Assembly: GCF_002105155.1 (NCBI RefSeq)
Contig: NW_019028991.1
Coordinates: forward strand, 783,033-847,032
DNA from: Lobosporangium transversale
Taxonomy: Eukaryota > Mortierellomycota > Mortierellomycetes > Mortierellales > Mortierellaceae
Length of the DNA: 64,000 bases
Direction: 5' to 3'
Shown here in pieces: positions 1-12,333 of the stretch. How positions within the stretch are numbered: position 1 is the stretch's first letter; each line of letters starts with the position of its first letter. The notes below the pieces were generated by a model that worked only from the letters and a program-made list of their open reading frames with translations, had not been told where the DNA came from and searched no databases. Position numbers and translations under genes: made by a program.

Positions 1-878
1 TTCACTTTCGATAGTATGCTGCTTATTGACCATCTTGAATGATCCCAATCCCATCTCAGAGTCCTACTTACGACAATCCGGATAGAACAGCGTGCCCAAA
101 ACTACACTCATTTCAGACTTTGTACTTAGTAACTACCAGGGGTTTAAGCTAAATCTTTTTTTTTTTTTTTTTGATTAAGACTCAAGTCAATTACAAATTT
201 TTTGCTTAATATATTTACATATAATGATTTTTACCAAAGGTGTATGATAGTATCCTGCCATGGCTGAACTACGCAATCTGAACAGCTGCTCGGTATATTT
301 TAGACCGTTCTAAATGACTACCTATTCTCTATCTAGCAATACTTTAGGCCATTGATGTCTTTTCTAACATGTGTTGGCCGTGCCAAACAGGGAGATCTTA
401 TGCATGCACAGAGTCATTGTCGTTGAGAAGATCCCTGCTTAGTACATATAACTTACCTTACCCGCACGGCCCAACAAGCTCCGAATTAGTGTTCCTGATG
501 CCTGCATCCCAAAAGACGACATGGATGTGCTACCTAAACATTAGTAATCGCTCTCAAGGCATACTGAACTGATGCAAGACCTGGGTTTGGATGGTCGTGT
601 CAATACAGAGCTCGCGACTTTCGGCTCGCAAAGACTGCGTGAGTCTTTGACACGTAGCCGGAGGCAAGGATAAACAGAAGTCGCAAACGTATAATTATTA
701 TTCTTATACTATAGTAATGCTTTTATTGTGTAATTGTGCTAGATCAGCCTAGATGAGAATTGTTCTTCTTTCATGTATATATATATGCAACAGCTTGGTA
801 TATGTATTAAAATGGTGGGAAAGAGGAAAGAGCTACTTTTCTTGTTCTCTTGACAACTTTGTTTGTCGTTGCTATCCT
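1..878. other. Intergenic / 3' flank of the ABC transporter
   Basis: No convincing gene. It holds a T-run near 158-172. A possible polyadenylation hexamer for the minus-strand ABC gene lies at 722-727 (AATAAA on the minus strand, about 150 nt after the stop). An imperfect inverted repeat pairs 372-383 with 464-476, and a perfect 8-bp stem hairpin with a 5-nt loop lies at 629-649. The small open frame at 369-572 has no recognisable domain. Confidence 0.6.
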
Positions 879-3800
879 TTACAAGTTTTGCTTTTGGCAG
901 AGATCCGCATAAACCCCACCAAGAGCAACCAATTCATAATGTCGTCCAGATTCCACAATCGTGCCGCCTTTCACAACAAGGATCAAGTCCGCATCCTGGA
1001 TAGTGCTCAAACGGTGTGCAATTACAATGGTCGTGCGCCCATACCGTGCCTTATCCAAAGCCTCTTGCACCAACTTTTCAGATTCAGAGTCCAATGCAGA
1101 TGTGGCCTCATCCAAAAGCAACACTTTAGGGTTTCGGATCAGCGCACGTGCAATCGCAATACGCTGCTTCTGGCCGCCAGAGAGCTGAGATCCCTTATCT
1201 CCAACGCCGGTATCGTAGCCATTAGGCAGGGACATGACAAAGTTGTGGATGTTGGCCAACTTGGCTGCCTCATACACTTGCTCCATTGTTCCTTCGCCCT
1301 CTGGAAGACCATACAAGATGTTGTCCTTGATCGTCATATCAAAAAGAACAGGCTCTTGTCCAACTAAAGCCATATGATTGCGAATATTGTGCAATTGCAG
1401 GTCGCGAATGTCATGATTGTCAATAATGACCTTACCACCATCCGCTTCATACCAGCGCTCCAACAATGCGATAATGGTAGATTTTCCACATCCAGAAGGG
1501 CCAACCAAAGCAACAGTCTGAGAGGGTTTGACGTTGATATCAACATGATTGAAGATTTGGATATTCTTGCGTGTGGGATAAGTAAAGTCAACTTTTTCCA
1601 ATCCCAAGGAGCCGTTGATCCTATCGAGCTTGATGCCATCACGGTCAGCATCAATAGTCGTATCCTTGTCGAGAAGTTCATAGATATTGATGGCTGACTG
1701 CTTGCCCTTGGCATACTTGGGTAGCTCAGATGTGATATGTCCCAGACTCATGGCAGTAAAGACGACCGAGAACATGCATGTGAACATTTGCTCGTAGGTG
1801 ATGATGCCATTCTCGATCAAGCGATAGCCACCATAAAAGCCAATAGAATAGGACCAGTATGCGACAGCTTGAGACATAGCAAATCCAAAGGATGCAAAGA
1901 CAGCTTTGTTGCGAGCGTACTTATGAGGCTCCTTAGTGACCTCAAAGTAACGAGCCTCGAACGTTTCCTCTTTTGCAAGTGAAACTACAGTACGGATATT
2001 AGAGATAGCCTCGCCAGCGACTTGGCCAGATTTTTCATAAGCCTTGCGAGTCTTCTCGCCAAATCCACTCAGGGCAGCAATTTCGAGGTACTGTCCAAGA
2101 CCAATGACGGGAACAGCAGCAAGAATGATCAGAGTCATTTCCCAGGTAGAAGAGAATGCGAAACCAAGACCAACTGCCATAGTAGCCAAGGATGAGACCG
2201 AGGTGAGGATGACTTGTGAGACCATATCAAACATCTGTTGAGAATCTGTTGCAAGACGACTAGCAAGGGCACCTGTAGAATTTTCAGGGCGGTCAAAGAA
2301 CGCCATCTCTTGACTAAGGATCGATTTGTAGCTCAGGTAACGCATACGGCGGGTCATACGCTCGCCAACAATCAAGAACATGATCATGCCTCCACAGAAG
2401 CCAGTAAAACCAATAATGGCCAAGATGAAGAACCAGAGCGCCCACATGTTGGCTTTAGGGATGAATTCATCTCCAAGCTTATAAAACTCAGTAAGTGTCG
2501 TTTGAGCTTTCGCGAAGATTTGAGCGAATGCAGGGAACTAAATAATAGGATTATTTCTTTTTAGAATGAATAAATGAATAATATAAAGCCATTGAGAGAA
2601 TTGAGAGACTAACAACGTTGATAATAAAAGGCTGTGCTTACCAATCCTCCTTGAATGATGGCAAAGAATACGCCAAAAGCGAAATAAACAGCATCATCTT
2701 TCATATACCGGATAGTGCGAGCAATGGGAGCCTTCTGCATTTTGAGCCTTCTAGAAGCCTCTTTTTTCTCGCGAGCGAGTGATGCTTCTTTGTCTTCTGG
2801 GATGTTTAGAACAACAGAGCCATCAGCGGATTTCTCAGAGCGGGTGACGGAATGTTGGGACGATTTGCGGCGGAGAAGATGACTCATCCTACGACCAGAG
2901 CGTGGCGCACCTTCAGGAGCAACAGGGTCAGCAATAGCAATATGAGGACCACTAGCACTGGATGTAGCAGGTTTATCGGACTTTTCAACTGCTGCAGTCA
3001 CGGGGGCCTCAACATCAACACCTCCTGTCTTCAGCTGCTGCTTGGCTACAAATTCAGTATAGATACCGCCAAGAGCCATCAAAGATGCGTGGGTACCATG
3101 TTCCAAAACAACTCCACGATCCATTACATAAATCAAGTCGGCATTCATGATTGTGGATAAACGGTGGGCAATCACAACTGTTGAGCGACCAGTGGCAGCA
3201 TTGTCCAGAGCAGCCTGAACAATGCGCTCGGACTCTGTATCCAGAGCAGATGTGGCCTCATCGAGCAGAAGGATAGCAGGGTTTTTGATTAAGGCGCGGG
3301 CGATAGCAATGCGTTGCTTCTGACCCCCAGACAACAGGGCACCCTTTTCACCGACCATGGTATGGTATCCATTGGGGAGCTTGGAAATAAAATCATGTGC
3401 GTTCGACAGGCGACAGGCATCCTCAATCTCCTTGTCGGTGGGCATTTTCTGACCATGACGAATTCCGTACAAAATGTTTTGCTTGATCGTAGCATTGAAC
3501 AGCACGGGCTCTTGAGAGACAAGGCCAATAGTGTCGCGGAGGTGACGAACGTTGATATCTTTCAGGGCGATACCATCGATGGTGATGGATCCGGAAGTAG
3601 GGTCGTAGAAACGCTCAAGAAGACCAATGATTGTGGATTTTCCACTTCCGGAATGACCAACCAAAGCAACAGTCTGACCAGGCTTGACCTCAATGTTCAT
3701 GTTCTTGAGAATAGGGACATTAGGACGACTAGGGTAGGAAAAATTAACATCTTTGACGACAATATGGCCAGTCAACTTTTCAGGCTTGAGGCCAGAAGGG

Positions 3801-5214
3801 TCAAACGAGTCGATTTCGGGAACACGATCAATAGTCTTGAAAATTGTGTAAGCAGCAGCTTGCGCTTTAGCGAACAAAGAAAGGTTGGGCCCTACATTTC
3901 CAATGGAGAATGCACCAATGATAGTACCGAATAACACGACCAAGACATTACCAGGGTCCATGTTTCCTGCTTTGACTTCTCTCGCGCCATACCAGAATGC
4001 AAGAGCATAGCTGCAAAACAAGACAAACATGAATCCTCCCATTCCGAGGCCAGTGGCATAGGCTTTCTTGATGCCAGACTTGTATGCATCAGCCAGCACT
4101 TCATTGAACTTCTTGAGCTCACGGTTCTGTCCATCAAATGCCACTACAGTGCGAATCGAGCCAATGGCCTGTTCAGCTAGGCCGCCAGCCTTGGCATATG
4201 CATCTTGACCATCTGTAGTTGAGTTAATAGTATACTTGGCCATGAGAGCGCCGACAGCTATAGAAACAAAGAAAAGAAGGATATTAGCAATTTTTGTCAA
4301 AGAGAGATATACAGAGAAACGAATTAAGAATTGGATCACATACCGGCCATCAAGGGAACAGATGTCAGAAGGACCAAGCTCATTTTCCATCCGTGAGTAA
4401 AAGCAATTACGAAGCCTGCAACGAAGGTAGCAAGACTGCTCAGACACAGGCCGACTTTGTCAGCAAGGCCATCAAAGACTAATTGCGTATCTGCGCTAAG
4501 GCGCGAGTTGAGGGACTCGCTCTTTTTACTAACATCGTGCCAAGTAATGTCTTGGCGAAGGATCGCATGGAGATATTTTTCGCGAATGCGCTTAGTTTGA
4601 GATTCGGCCGCCAAAGTGAAGAGACACATCTGTCCGTATGCCATAACAAACATGATGGCTCCAATAACAGTGAACTTGATGACGATGATGCGCAGACCAG
4701 CCACGGCATCAGGCACGGACTGAGTGGCAATGGTATTAATTACATCGCCCATCAAGATAGCAACAAAAGGTTGACCGACACCATTGGTAAAGGAGCAGAG
4801 AGTGCCGAGACTAAGTAAAAAAAAAGTGGAAAAGAGAAAATTAAAAGGATACCTTTGTTAGATAACATGTGGAATTCAGGTATGAATGCCTAATATGCTG
4901 CGCAACATGCATGATCTCTTTTTTAGTACAACATACATGACACAGAACCAGTCAAAAGGGGAAGCAAAACGGTAGAGTTGCAGATATGAAACCTTGGGAT
5001 CAGCCTCAGCTTTTTTATCAGAAGAGTCCTTGCCGCCATCAGCATCAGTATTCACAGGCGAGCCTTTGTCCTTTTCAGATAAATTCTCCGTAGATGGAGT
5101 GGCCGTGACATCGTGGCGATCAACGTCTATAACATGAGAACCGGACCCATTCTCCAGTTCTATTGCTTCATACTTTGCGTCTCCACTGCTAGGGGCATTA
5201 TTGTTTGATGCCAT
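879..5214 (-). CDS. ABCB-type full-length ABC transporter (P-glycoprotein/MDR-like)
   Basis: Four exons: 4937-5214, 4344-4810, 2642-4257 and 879-2537, with GT-AG introns, giving 1339 aa. It is an ATP-driven exporter of the P-glycoprotein/Ste6 class, with TMD-NBD-TMD-NBD architecture on one chain. Walker A motifs are GHSGSGKST near residue 449 and GPSGCGKST near 1133. Both halves carry the LSGGQKQRIAIARAL signature followed by LLLDEATSALD. The hydrophilic N-terminus (about 85 residues) and the Ser/Lys-rich linker after NBD1 are typical of fungal members. The start is the ATG at 5214: an upstream in-frame ATG at 5316 would add a basic, unconserved stretch. Splicing restores conserved junctions, for example FCVILGTL between exons 1 and 2. 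The plasma membrane is the likely location, but the substrate (drug, pheromone or lipid) cannot be told. The spacer upstream carries an (AAT)n tract at 5463-5487. Confidence 0.95.
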
Positions 5215-7104
5215 GGCAGACGGACGTCCTTGAGGAAAAGATTTTAAAAGAGTCGGATATAGAGTGGAGAAGACTATTAGGGAATGTGGCTTGCGTAAGG
5301 AGAAAAGGATGGGCAAGTCCTTTTATTTATTTATTTTTTCTTAGCAAGTGAACAGAGATGAATGAGAATGCGAGATGAGGAATGAGTGTATTACAGAAAA
5401 AAACCCAAACTCAGACCCAGTAAAGGGAGTCAAGGGAGCAGAAATTAAACGAATCAACGATTTAATAATAATAATAATAATAATAAAAATTGACACCGCG
5501 AATTGCTCTGGAATGATTGTCGATAATTGAGGGAGAGATTTTTGTTTGGAGAGAAAAAGAGAAGGAAAACGATGCAAAGATCGCTTTTATTTATAATCTT
5601 TTGGAAAAGAAGGAAGTAAAAAGCTTAAAATCGATGGCGAGGCAATAGTAGTCAATTGAAAAAGGGAAAAAAATGACGCTGTCCCATGAGAATAACAAGA
5701 CAATGTGTTAAAAAAAAGTCTTTTTATGATAACGTTTTTTGTTTGTTTGTTTTGTTTAGTGCCAAGTGTGTTTCTGTTTGCTTCTGTCTCCAATTGAAAC
5801 GAGCTGCGAAGTCAATTGCATCAGAGTCAAGATGAGAGCAGGCTATCTGAGCAGTGGCGCCCGCAGTCGATTTTATTACTCCCTTGTCCCAAGTAAAAAA
5901 TTCCCTATTTTGGTGCATTCTGCTCCTGAATAATCGCAGTCCGCTGCAGAAATCATTGGAGTAACATGTTCAGGAAAAAAAATAGGGAGTCAACTCTATC
6001 CTGACATGCATTCAAATGTTCGGTAGAAAAAAGTGTCTGTGTCTTTCTTTCTTGGCAGAACGTGATGTGATTATTCACATATTCATGTTGATCCGATCAC
6101 TGATTTATGTAATCGACTTTGATACTCTGTTATTTCCTTGATAGATGTTTTAACGATCCTCGAAAGCTGATAATGGTTGATCCATGAATATTGCAAAATA
6201 AATAAAAAATCCTCTATTATACATTTATATGCATCAATTGATCTAACTTCAATGTTTATTCTAGAAAGACCGCGCAATGCGCAATTATTTTGGGGGGAGA
6301 AAGGCAGTCTCTTGTTGTTACACGAATATTCACATTCGAATCATATTCATGCTCCCGTGTCACACTCTTGCTTGGTCCAAGTGCTTCCATTGCACCAGTA
6401 CTCCTTTCATGTTAAAAATAGTCTTGCTTTTGGAAGCGATTCTCATAAAATGGTCTCAAACCGGTTTTTTTATATTAATATACATAATTTTTGGTTGCAA
6501 TTTTATAAAAAAAACGTCTTTTCTTACTCAAAGCTCCAATTAAGTAAAATTCTATTATTTACGGCTCCCCCTATTCCTAAGCCAGGTTAAAAGGGCTTGA
6601 TCTCTAGAATCTGTGGATGTATTGAAAATTGGATTTCATTGTGAATGATCCTTTCAACATGTTCATTCAAATGCGGCCATCCATGTCATATGTGGCTTAG
6701 GAAATAGTCAATTACAAGAATTTTATCAAATAAGCGACATGTAATTGATTAGATATACCAAAAGGAAAGGGCGATTGAGCAATGGTCATAAATCACTATT
6801 AGCTACTGGTGCCAATTGACACTTCACCACCAGCGGTTATTGCTCTCCTTATTGGCAAAGTAATGCAAATGGAGGGCTGTTATTCAAGGAAATATATAAA
6901 ATAAGAAAAAACTCAATAGTCCATACGACGCCCAAACAAATAGACAGTTTGACATTTTGCGCCACTAAAAAGATCAGCACGTGCATATGCGTTCACGCCA
7001 GGAAAATTTATTATCCATTTACAACCAAACCTTTCTAAAGTATTTTCTGAAACCACGGGGAGATCAAAAGGTTGTTTTTATTATGAGATATATCCTCCAA
7101 CTCG

Positions 7105-7267
7105 TTTGGTCAGTGATTCATATATTTTCTATTCAAAAAACGATGGTTGAATTGATTTGGTGGCTGATTTTGACATTTCACCCTCCGTGACGAACTGGTG
7201 CCAAGGAATATAATTGGTTCCCAATTCAATCAAGATTATTCAAAAAATATATGAATCACTGACCAAA
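7105..7267 (+). mobile_element. MITE-like element, copy A (complete)
   Basis: It begins TTTGGTCAGTGATTCATATA and ends with the reverse complement of the same sequence, so it has terminal inverted repeats of at least 24 bp and is about 163 bp long. It has no coding capacity. Copies B and C downstream share its interior in the opposite orientation. No clear target-site duplication was seen; the outer ends are blurred because the flanking ACTCG is also shared with the other copies. Confidence 0.75.
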
Positions 7268-7897
7268 TGGGACGGGGCCTTTTATTAATGTCCCGCCTTA
7301 ACCGCCACACAATGTTCTGATCTTATGAATAAAAATGAAAGTTCCCTGAGGTGTACTCCAAGTCTCGGTACGTAACACTTTCTTACATTCCTAATCCCAA
7401 CTACACTAACTTAGGACGCTATTTCTTAGACCATTAGATTTGTTTGGCAAAAATGCTGAATTATTTTGAACTACTAAACCCATGTAAAAAAATGAATGGC
7501 AAAATCTCCATTATAAAAGTCTATAGTAAACCAATGAAACACTTAACGGCCACAATTCCATATTTTCTGAATGTATTGCAGCAGCCAATTAGCTTTCTTG
7601 TAATGGGAGAGAATAGCGATAGTAAGCGAAAAATAAGAATGCGGGGACCTGGCCTATGAAGCATTTTGTGATCTTTCGATTAAATCCAGGTGTTGGGGGA
7701 AAAGCAGAGAAAATAACTGGAAAAAAACAACTTTTCACCCCGGTGGTATTTTAAAGGAATGATCGTTCCTCAATTCATATAATTCCACATGACCGTCTTA
7801 TCTACTCTGGCTTTGCAGCCGGGGTCAAAAACCGGATGACAGACGACAGCACTATCATTTCAAGACGTAAGGAGCTAAATATATATTGTCCAGCCCA

Positions 7898-8029
7898 TTT
7901 GGTCAGTGATTCTTATATTTTTTGAATAGCCTTGAATGCCTCGTCGCGGGCGGTGAAATATCGAAATCAGCTACCAAAGCAATTCAACCATCATTTTTTG
8001 AATAGAAAATATAAGAATCACTGATTAAA
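7898..8029 (-). mobile_element. MITE-like element, copy B
   Basis: Same family as copy A in reverse orientation. Both terminal repeats are present (GTCAGTGATTCTTATATTTT and its complement). The interior lacks roughly 30 bp that copy A has near its centre, so it is an internally deleted copy. The flank CCCATTTGGTC matches the right flank of copy A. Confidence 0.7.
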
Positions 8030-8676
8030 CGAGTAGGAGCACATCTTCCTAATAGCTCCTCTCTCAAGATAACCCAACATTAATACCCATTTTTTTATTT
8101 TATTGTTTTTTACTCAGAAAGACATCATCAGTGGAGTATAAAGTTGTTAGTTCGTTACTGGTATCGTCATTATTAGTATATATTACTCTTTGCTGTACAC
8201 CGTTGTTTCCATGTCAACATCCTCGATATCTTACTGCAAGAGAAAAGATAATATGTGTCTTCACCAAAAACGCCTTACTCGGCTCTAGCATCATGAAGCT
8301 CCAAGGGCTATTATAGATGACTAATGGACAAGGAGCGCACTGTCAACTCCGTTTGGTTACGAAAATCACATTCGTTTTATCATCCGTACCCAAGGACCTG
8401 GTTTTTTCCTTCTTTGACTCGACGGGTAAAAATTCTATTGAAAGGATTATAGACATTACTAAGTAAAAACATGTATGTAATTGACATGAGACTGATCTAG
8501 TTCAGGTCTCTGCACTTTATGTCAACAAAGAAGAACAATTTCCGATTCGATGGTGTTGGGATATATGGCTTCCGTATACATTTTTGTCACGCATGACATG
8601 GACTACGAAGAACTTTGCCAACCACAGTAGATTTCTATTAACTTAAATACGCCAATAGGAAGAAGCGGACCCTTAA

Positions 8677-8812
8677 ATATATATTTTTTGAATAATCTTG
8701 ATTGAATTGGGAGCCAATTATATTCCTTAGCACCAGTTCGTCACGGGGTGAAATGTCAAAATCAGCCACCAAACCAATCGTTTTTTGAATAGAAAATATA
8801 TCACTGACCAAA
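8677..8812 (-). mobile_element. MITE-like element, copy C (one end degraded)
   Basis: Reverse-oriented copy. The interior is very close to copy A, and the ACTCGTTTGGTCAGTGAT end is intact. The opposite terminal repeat is missing: the sequence runs into an AT-repeat instead. It is probably truncated or diverged. Confidence 0.65.
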
Positions 8813-9607
8813 CGAGTTAGAGGATATGTGTGCTACATTGCGCGGGTACTGGGTCAATGATCTCGATTTAGATTCTCGATCTATCGAAAAGCCTTCCTAG
8901 GCGTAAACCACCTCGTATAAATCTTTAAATAGTGGGTCTCATCTCATACACTTGTTCCACATTATCAGTACGGTGGTTTCATGTCTCCTCTTTTTGAAAG
9001 AAGGCCTTCTTTCCTCATATTCAGCACTTTATTTGAACTTCTTTAATCAGACAAACACCTCCATGCTGGTCACAGTGCTTGTCTCAAGACAGTAATAAAT
9101 ATATATTAACTAAAGGTGTCCACATTATATAATATTTTTAATAAAATTGAGAGACATTGCTAGGGGAAAAGTGATATTGGTTTATTTTAATACAGAGAAA
9201 AATTATAAGCTGAAATACTCCTGAAGACCTTGGGATCGATGTATAAAATGTATAAAAGCTCGACATCCGTAACTTTTTTTTCTTTCTTTTTTTTTCTTTT
9301 TCTTTTTTTTTTCTTTTTTTCTCATCAACATCCTCTACATCCCCTACATGCCCAACATTCTACTTTTCCTTTCATAAAAAAAAGTACATACACAACGATA
9401 ACAATAACAGTTACCCTCTAGCCTCATCAATTCCTTCCTCGCTTTCCTCTTTCTTATTATAGTAAAAAAGAAAAAATACATCCAAGTAAGGAGCATAAAA
9501 AACAATGACGCTATATGATCAACCTTCTGCGAAGCAAGACCATTGATCCCCACAAATCATCCTCTCCGCCTTTTTGTTACTTGCTTGCTACAACGTCTTT
9601 AGACAAA

Positions 9608-10543
9608 ATGACTCTGCTCGCTGATTCCCTCTGGCAAAGCATCAAAGATGTCCACGGTAAGAGAAACCGTAGCAAATTTCTAAAGTAAGTCTCTCTCTTT
9701 TCTATCTTTTTTTCTTTCAATCTCCCTCCTAGTAAATAAGTTTTCTACAGTTACTAATGAGTTAAACGTTTTTGCAATTCGCAGTTGCCTCAGCGCCGGT
9801 AAAGTCAGTCAGGACGTGTATAGACGTTATCTCTTCTCCCTTTTCCATGTTTACGAGTAAGACCTATTTTACTTCGCTAGGACCACTTGCTAGAAATTGT
9901 AGGTTGCACAAGGACCATGTCATGTTCTTTCTGAAAACCTAATTTTATTTTATTTTATTCTATTAGCTCAATGGAAAAGGCTCTGGAAGATAACAAAGAG
10001 AACCCCCAGATTGCACTCATTTACTTCCCCTTGGAGCTCAGTCGTAAACAAGCCCTCATTAAGGACCTTGAATACTTTTATGGCCCACAATGGCGAGATA
10101 TGATGCCTCCCATCACTCCTGCACAACAAGCTTACCGCTCCAGAATCGAGCACTGGGCTGCTTCCTCTCCAGAAGTCCTAATTGCTCATGCCTATGTTCG
10201 GTACCTAGGAGACCTATCCGGTGGTCAGATCATTCGAAATAATCTTCATCAACATGCCAACTTTTACTCAAATGATGATGATGCCGACAATCATAGAGGC
10301 CTTCAATTTTATGAGTTTGAACATATTCAAGACCAAAAAATGTTTAAAAACATGTTCCGTAAGCAACTGAACAACGTTCAAGTTCCCAAGGAGTTAGAGA
10401 AACAGATTGTGGAAGAGGCTAAAAGTGCAATGTTGCTGAATTACGAGCTATTTAAAGAATTCGATTCAGACGTTGACCCGGAGGGCAAGACAAGGGCGTC
10501 TGAGAAGCCAAATCAAATGATGGATATTGGGCCACGCATCTAA
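9608..10543 (+). CDS. HMX1: Heme oxygenase
   Basis: Three exons: 9608-9684, 9785-9856 and 9967-10543; 241 aa. It cleaves heme to biliverdin, CO and ferrous iron, normally at the ER or cytosolic face. The family signature HAYVRYLGDLSGGQ is intact (Asp near 132), with the proximal heme-ligand His at residue 16 (DVH) and the YFP-E/L-L-x-RK-AL block that aligns with mammalian HO-1. The length equals the catalytic core. No hydrophobic C-terminal anchor is visible (the end is NQMMDIGPRI), unlike ER-anchored HO-1 and yeast Hmx1, so the protein may be soluble. Introns of 100 and 110 nt have GTAAG donors. AATAAA-type signals follow the stop at about 10587-10597. A role in iron recycling is inferred from the family. 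Confidence 0.95.
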
Positions 10544-11773
10544 GTTTATTGCGTTTTGGTCACTCCTTAGTACATATTGCATATAAAAATAAATAAATAT
10601 TAAGGATTCGTCACCTCCCATCTCTATATTTTTGCATCCTATAGCAAACACATTGGTTGACTTGACTAAAAGGAGGAGGTGGTTGTCCTATAGAGCACAA
10701 ATTCGATAACCTCAGAAATATTTAAAAATAAAAATAAAATGGGGATGTATTTGGTGATTTTGTAAGGCGGATTCATAATATTGAACAAATTCATAATGGC
10801 GAGAAGGGAAACACCTCCATGAGTTATCCTAAAGAGTGCTACACCAAAAACCTATTAAACCAGCCCGAATAGACCTTCATTGGAAGGAAGTTTTTTTTTT
10901 TTTTTTTGTAAAACTAATCAATCTCACGGTATATGTGCGAGCTGTAAGGAGGAAGGTCGTCTACTGAGTGCAGGGTCACAGCCAGGTTTTATCGTCCACG
11001 AACACTTTTTTTGAATTCAACTCCATCTGGAGTTTTGGGTGCATACTAGAGCGATAAGGTTCAGTGGATGCCGTAAGCATTCGATTGTAAGATGGTTTGA
11101 ATATGAACATGTGGTATATTTCATCATGTTAAATAATGACGATGTTCTGCGAATCGGTGGCGTAAGAGAAGCCAAGTTTCATGTGCAATGCCAGTAATAC
11201 ATTTTTGTAAACCAAAGATTATCCGGTTAAAACTCAACACTCTGCTGCTTCTGTTCGGAAAGGCAACAGGTTATGTACAGCGCCCGGCCAATGACTTTCT
11301 GAGCAGCATATCATATTCAATAACGACTGGCAAGTGATTCTCAAATGGTTAATAAATCTTTTTAAAGCTACTTGCATGGCTCAATTCCACCATCAGAAAG
11401 TCAATGGCCAGGCTGTAATGCACAAAGAGTTATCTGATGATCTGTAAGGGTTTTAAAGTTAGTTGAGACATTCACAGGCAGAAAATTAGGTAGAAGGATA
11501 TAGGAGACGGAAATAAATAGAACCGGCACCCAAATATTCGTGTCCAATGTCGTATGCGCTTTACAAGGCGAGAAGACAGGTGACTCTTCTGTAGACTTGT
11601 ACTTCGCAGACCTCCCTTGGTTCTCAGCCTGAGCAAGGCCAATTCTTGTAATGCTTTCCGCTCCAACTGCGTCGCGGTCAAAGTACACTTTACATACGGC
11701 AATATTTAGAGCGAGAGAAAGGAAAAAGCGGCGATAAAAAATAGAAAAGAGCGGAAAAAAGTGTAAACGAGCG

Positions 11774-11813
<40 letters not shown>

Positions 11814-12333
11814 AAGGTTTAAGGCTCAAAGTGAATAGATGAAGAACGAAGCATGCAGGCAGACAAGGTTAATGGAAAGATAAGGAACAAGGGCCAGTGA
11901 AAACAACATCGATAAGGGAATGAGAAAGGAGCAAGACAATGCTTCCATTTAATATCATGAGCTGTTGATGGGTAAACTTTGTAGGCTCATGTATTGATAG
12001 AGTTTGGCAGTGGATGCTAATTGAAAACAATAGCATTGAAGTACCCATTCCGTAATAGTTTCCTTCCGTATCATTTCTTGGCTACCGTCATCACATTTGC
12101 ATGCACCACAATATATTTTGTTTTCGGTCTTTTATTTCGACCAGCAAATACACGTCGGAAAAAAAATTCTAAGACAATGCTGATTTTAAACCCATTTAAA
12201 ATGACAAGTTTGTTCGTATTACGGACGAAGTTATACGAATGGCTTTTTTTTTTTTTTTTTCTTCTCTGCTATTTGTCTAATGACACCATTGTATATAATG
12301 ACTTTGAGATTGCTTGTCTTTTTGGTTGATTGA
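10544..12333. other. Spacer between heme oxygenase and NMT1
   Basis: About 1.8 kb with T-runs near 10890, 11778-11806 and 12245. The open frames here (for example 11401-11829 on the minus strand) start in homopolymer and have no recognisable domain. Nothing else is supported. Confidence 0.55.

Larger units (their letters stand above)
5215..9607. other. Gene-poor AT-rich spacer with MITE-like copies
   Basis: About 4.4 kb without a supportable gene; the small open frames have no domain and low-complexity translations. It contains an (AAT)n microsatellite at 5463-5487 just upstream of the ABC gene, and three related inverted-repeat elements at 7105-7267, 7898-8029 and 8677-8812. A T/C-rich tract at about 9270-9320 leads into the heme oxygenase leader. 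Confidence 0.6.

Noticed and set aside
11401-11829. 142-codon minus-strand open frame
   Set aside because: Starts in a T/A homopolymer (poly-Lys), no domain, no flanking splice partners that extend it into a plausible protein.
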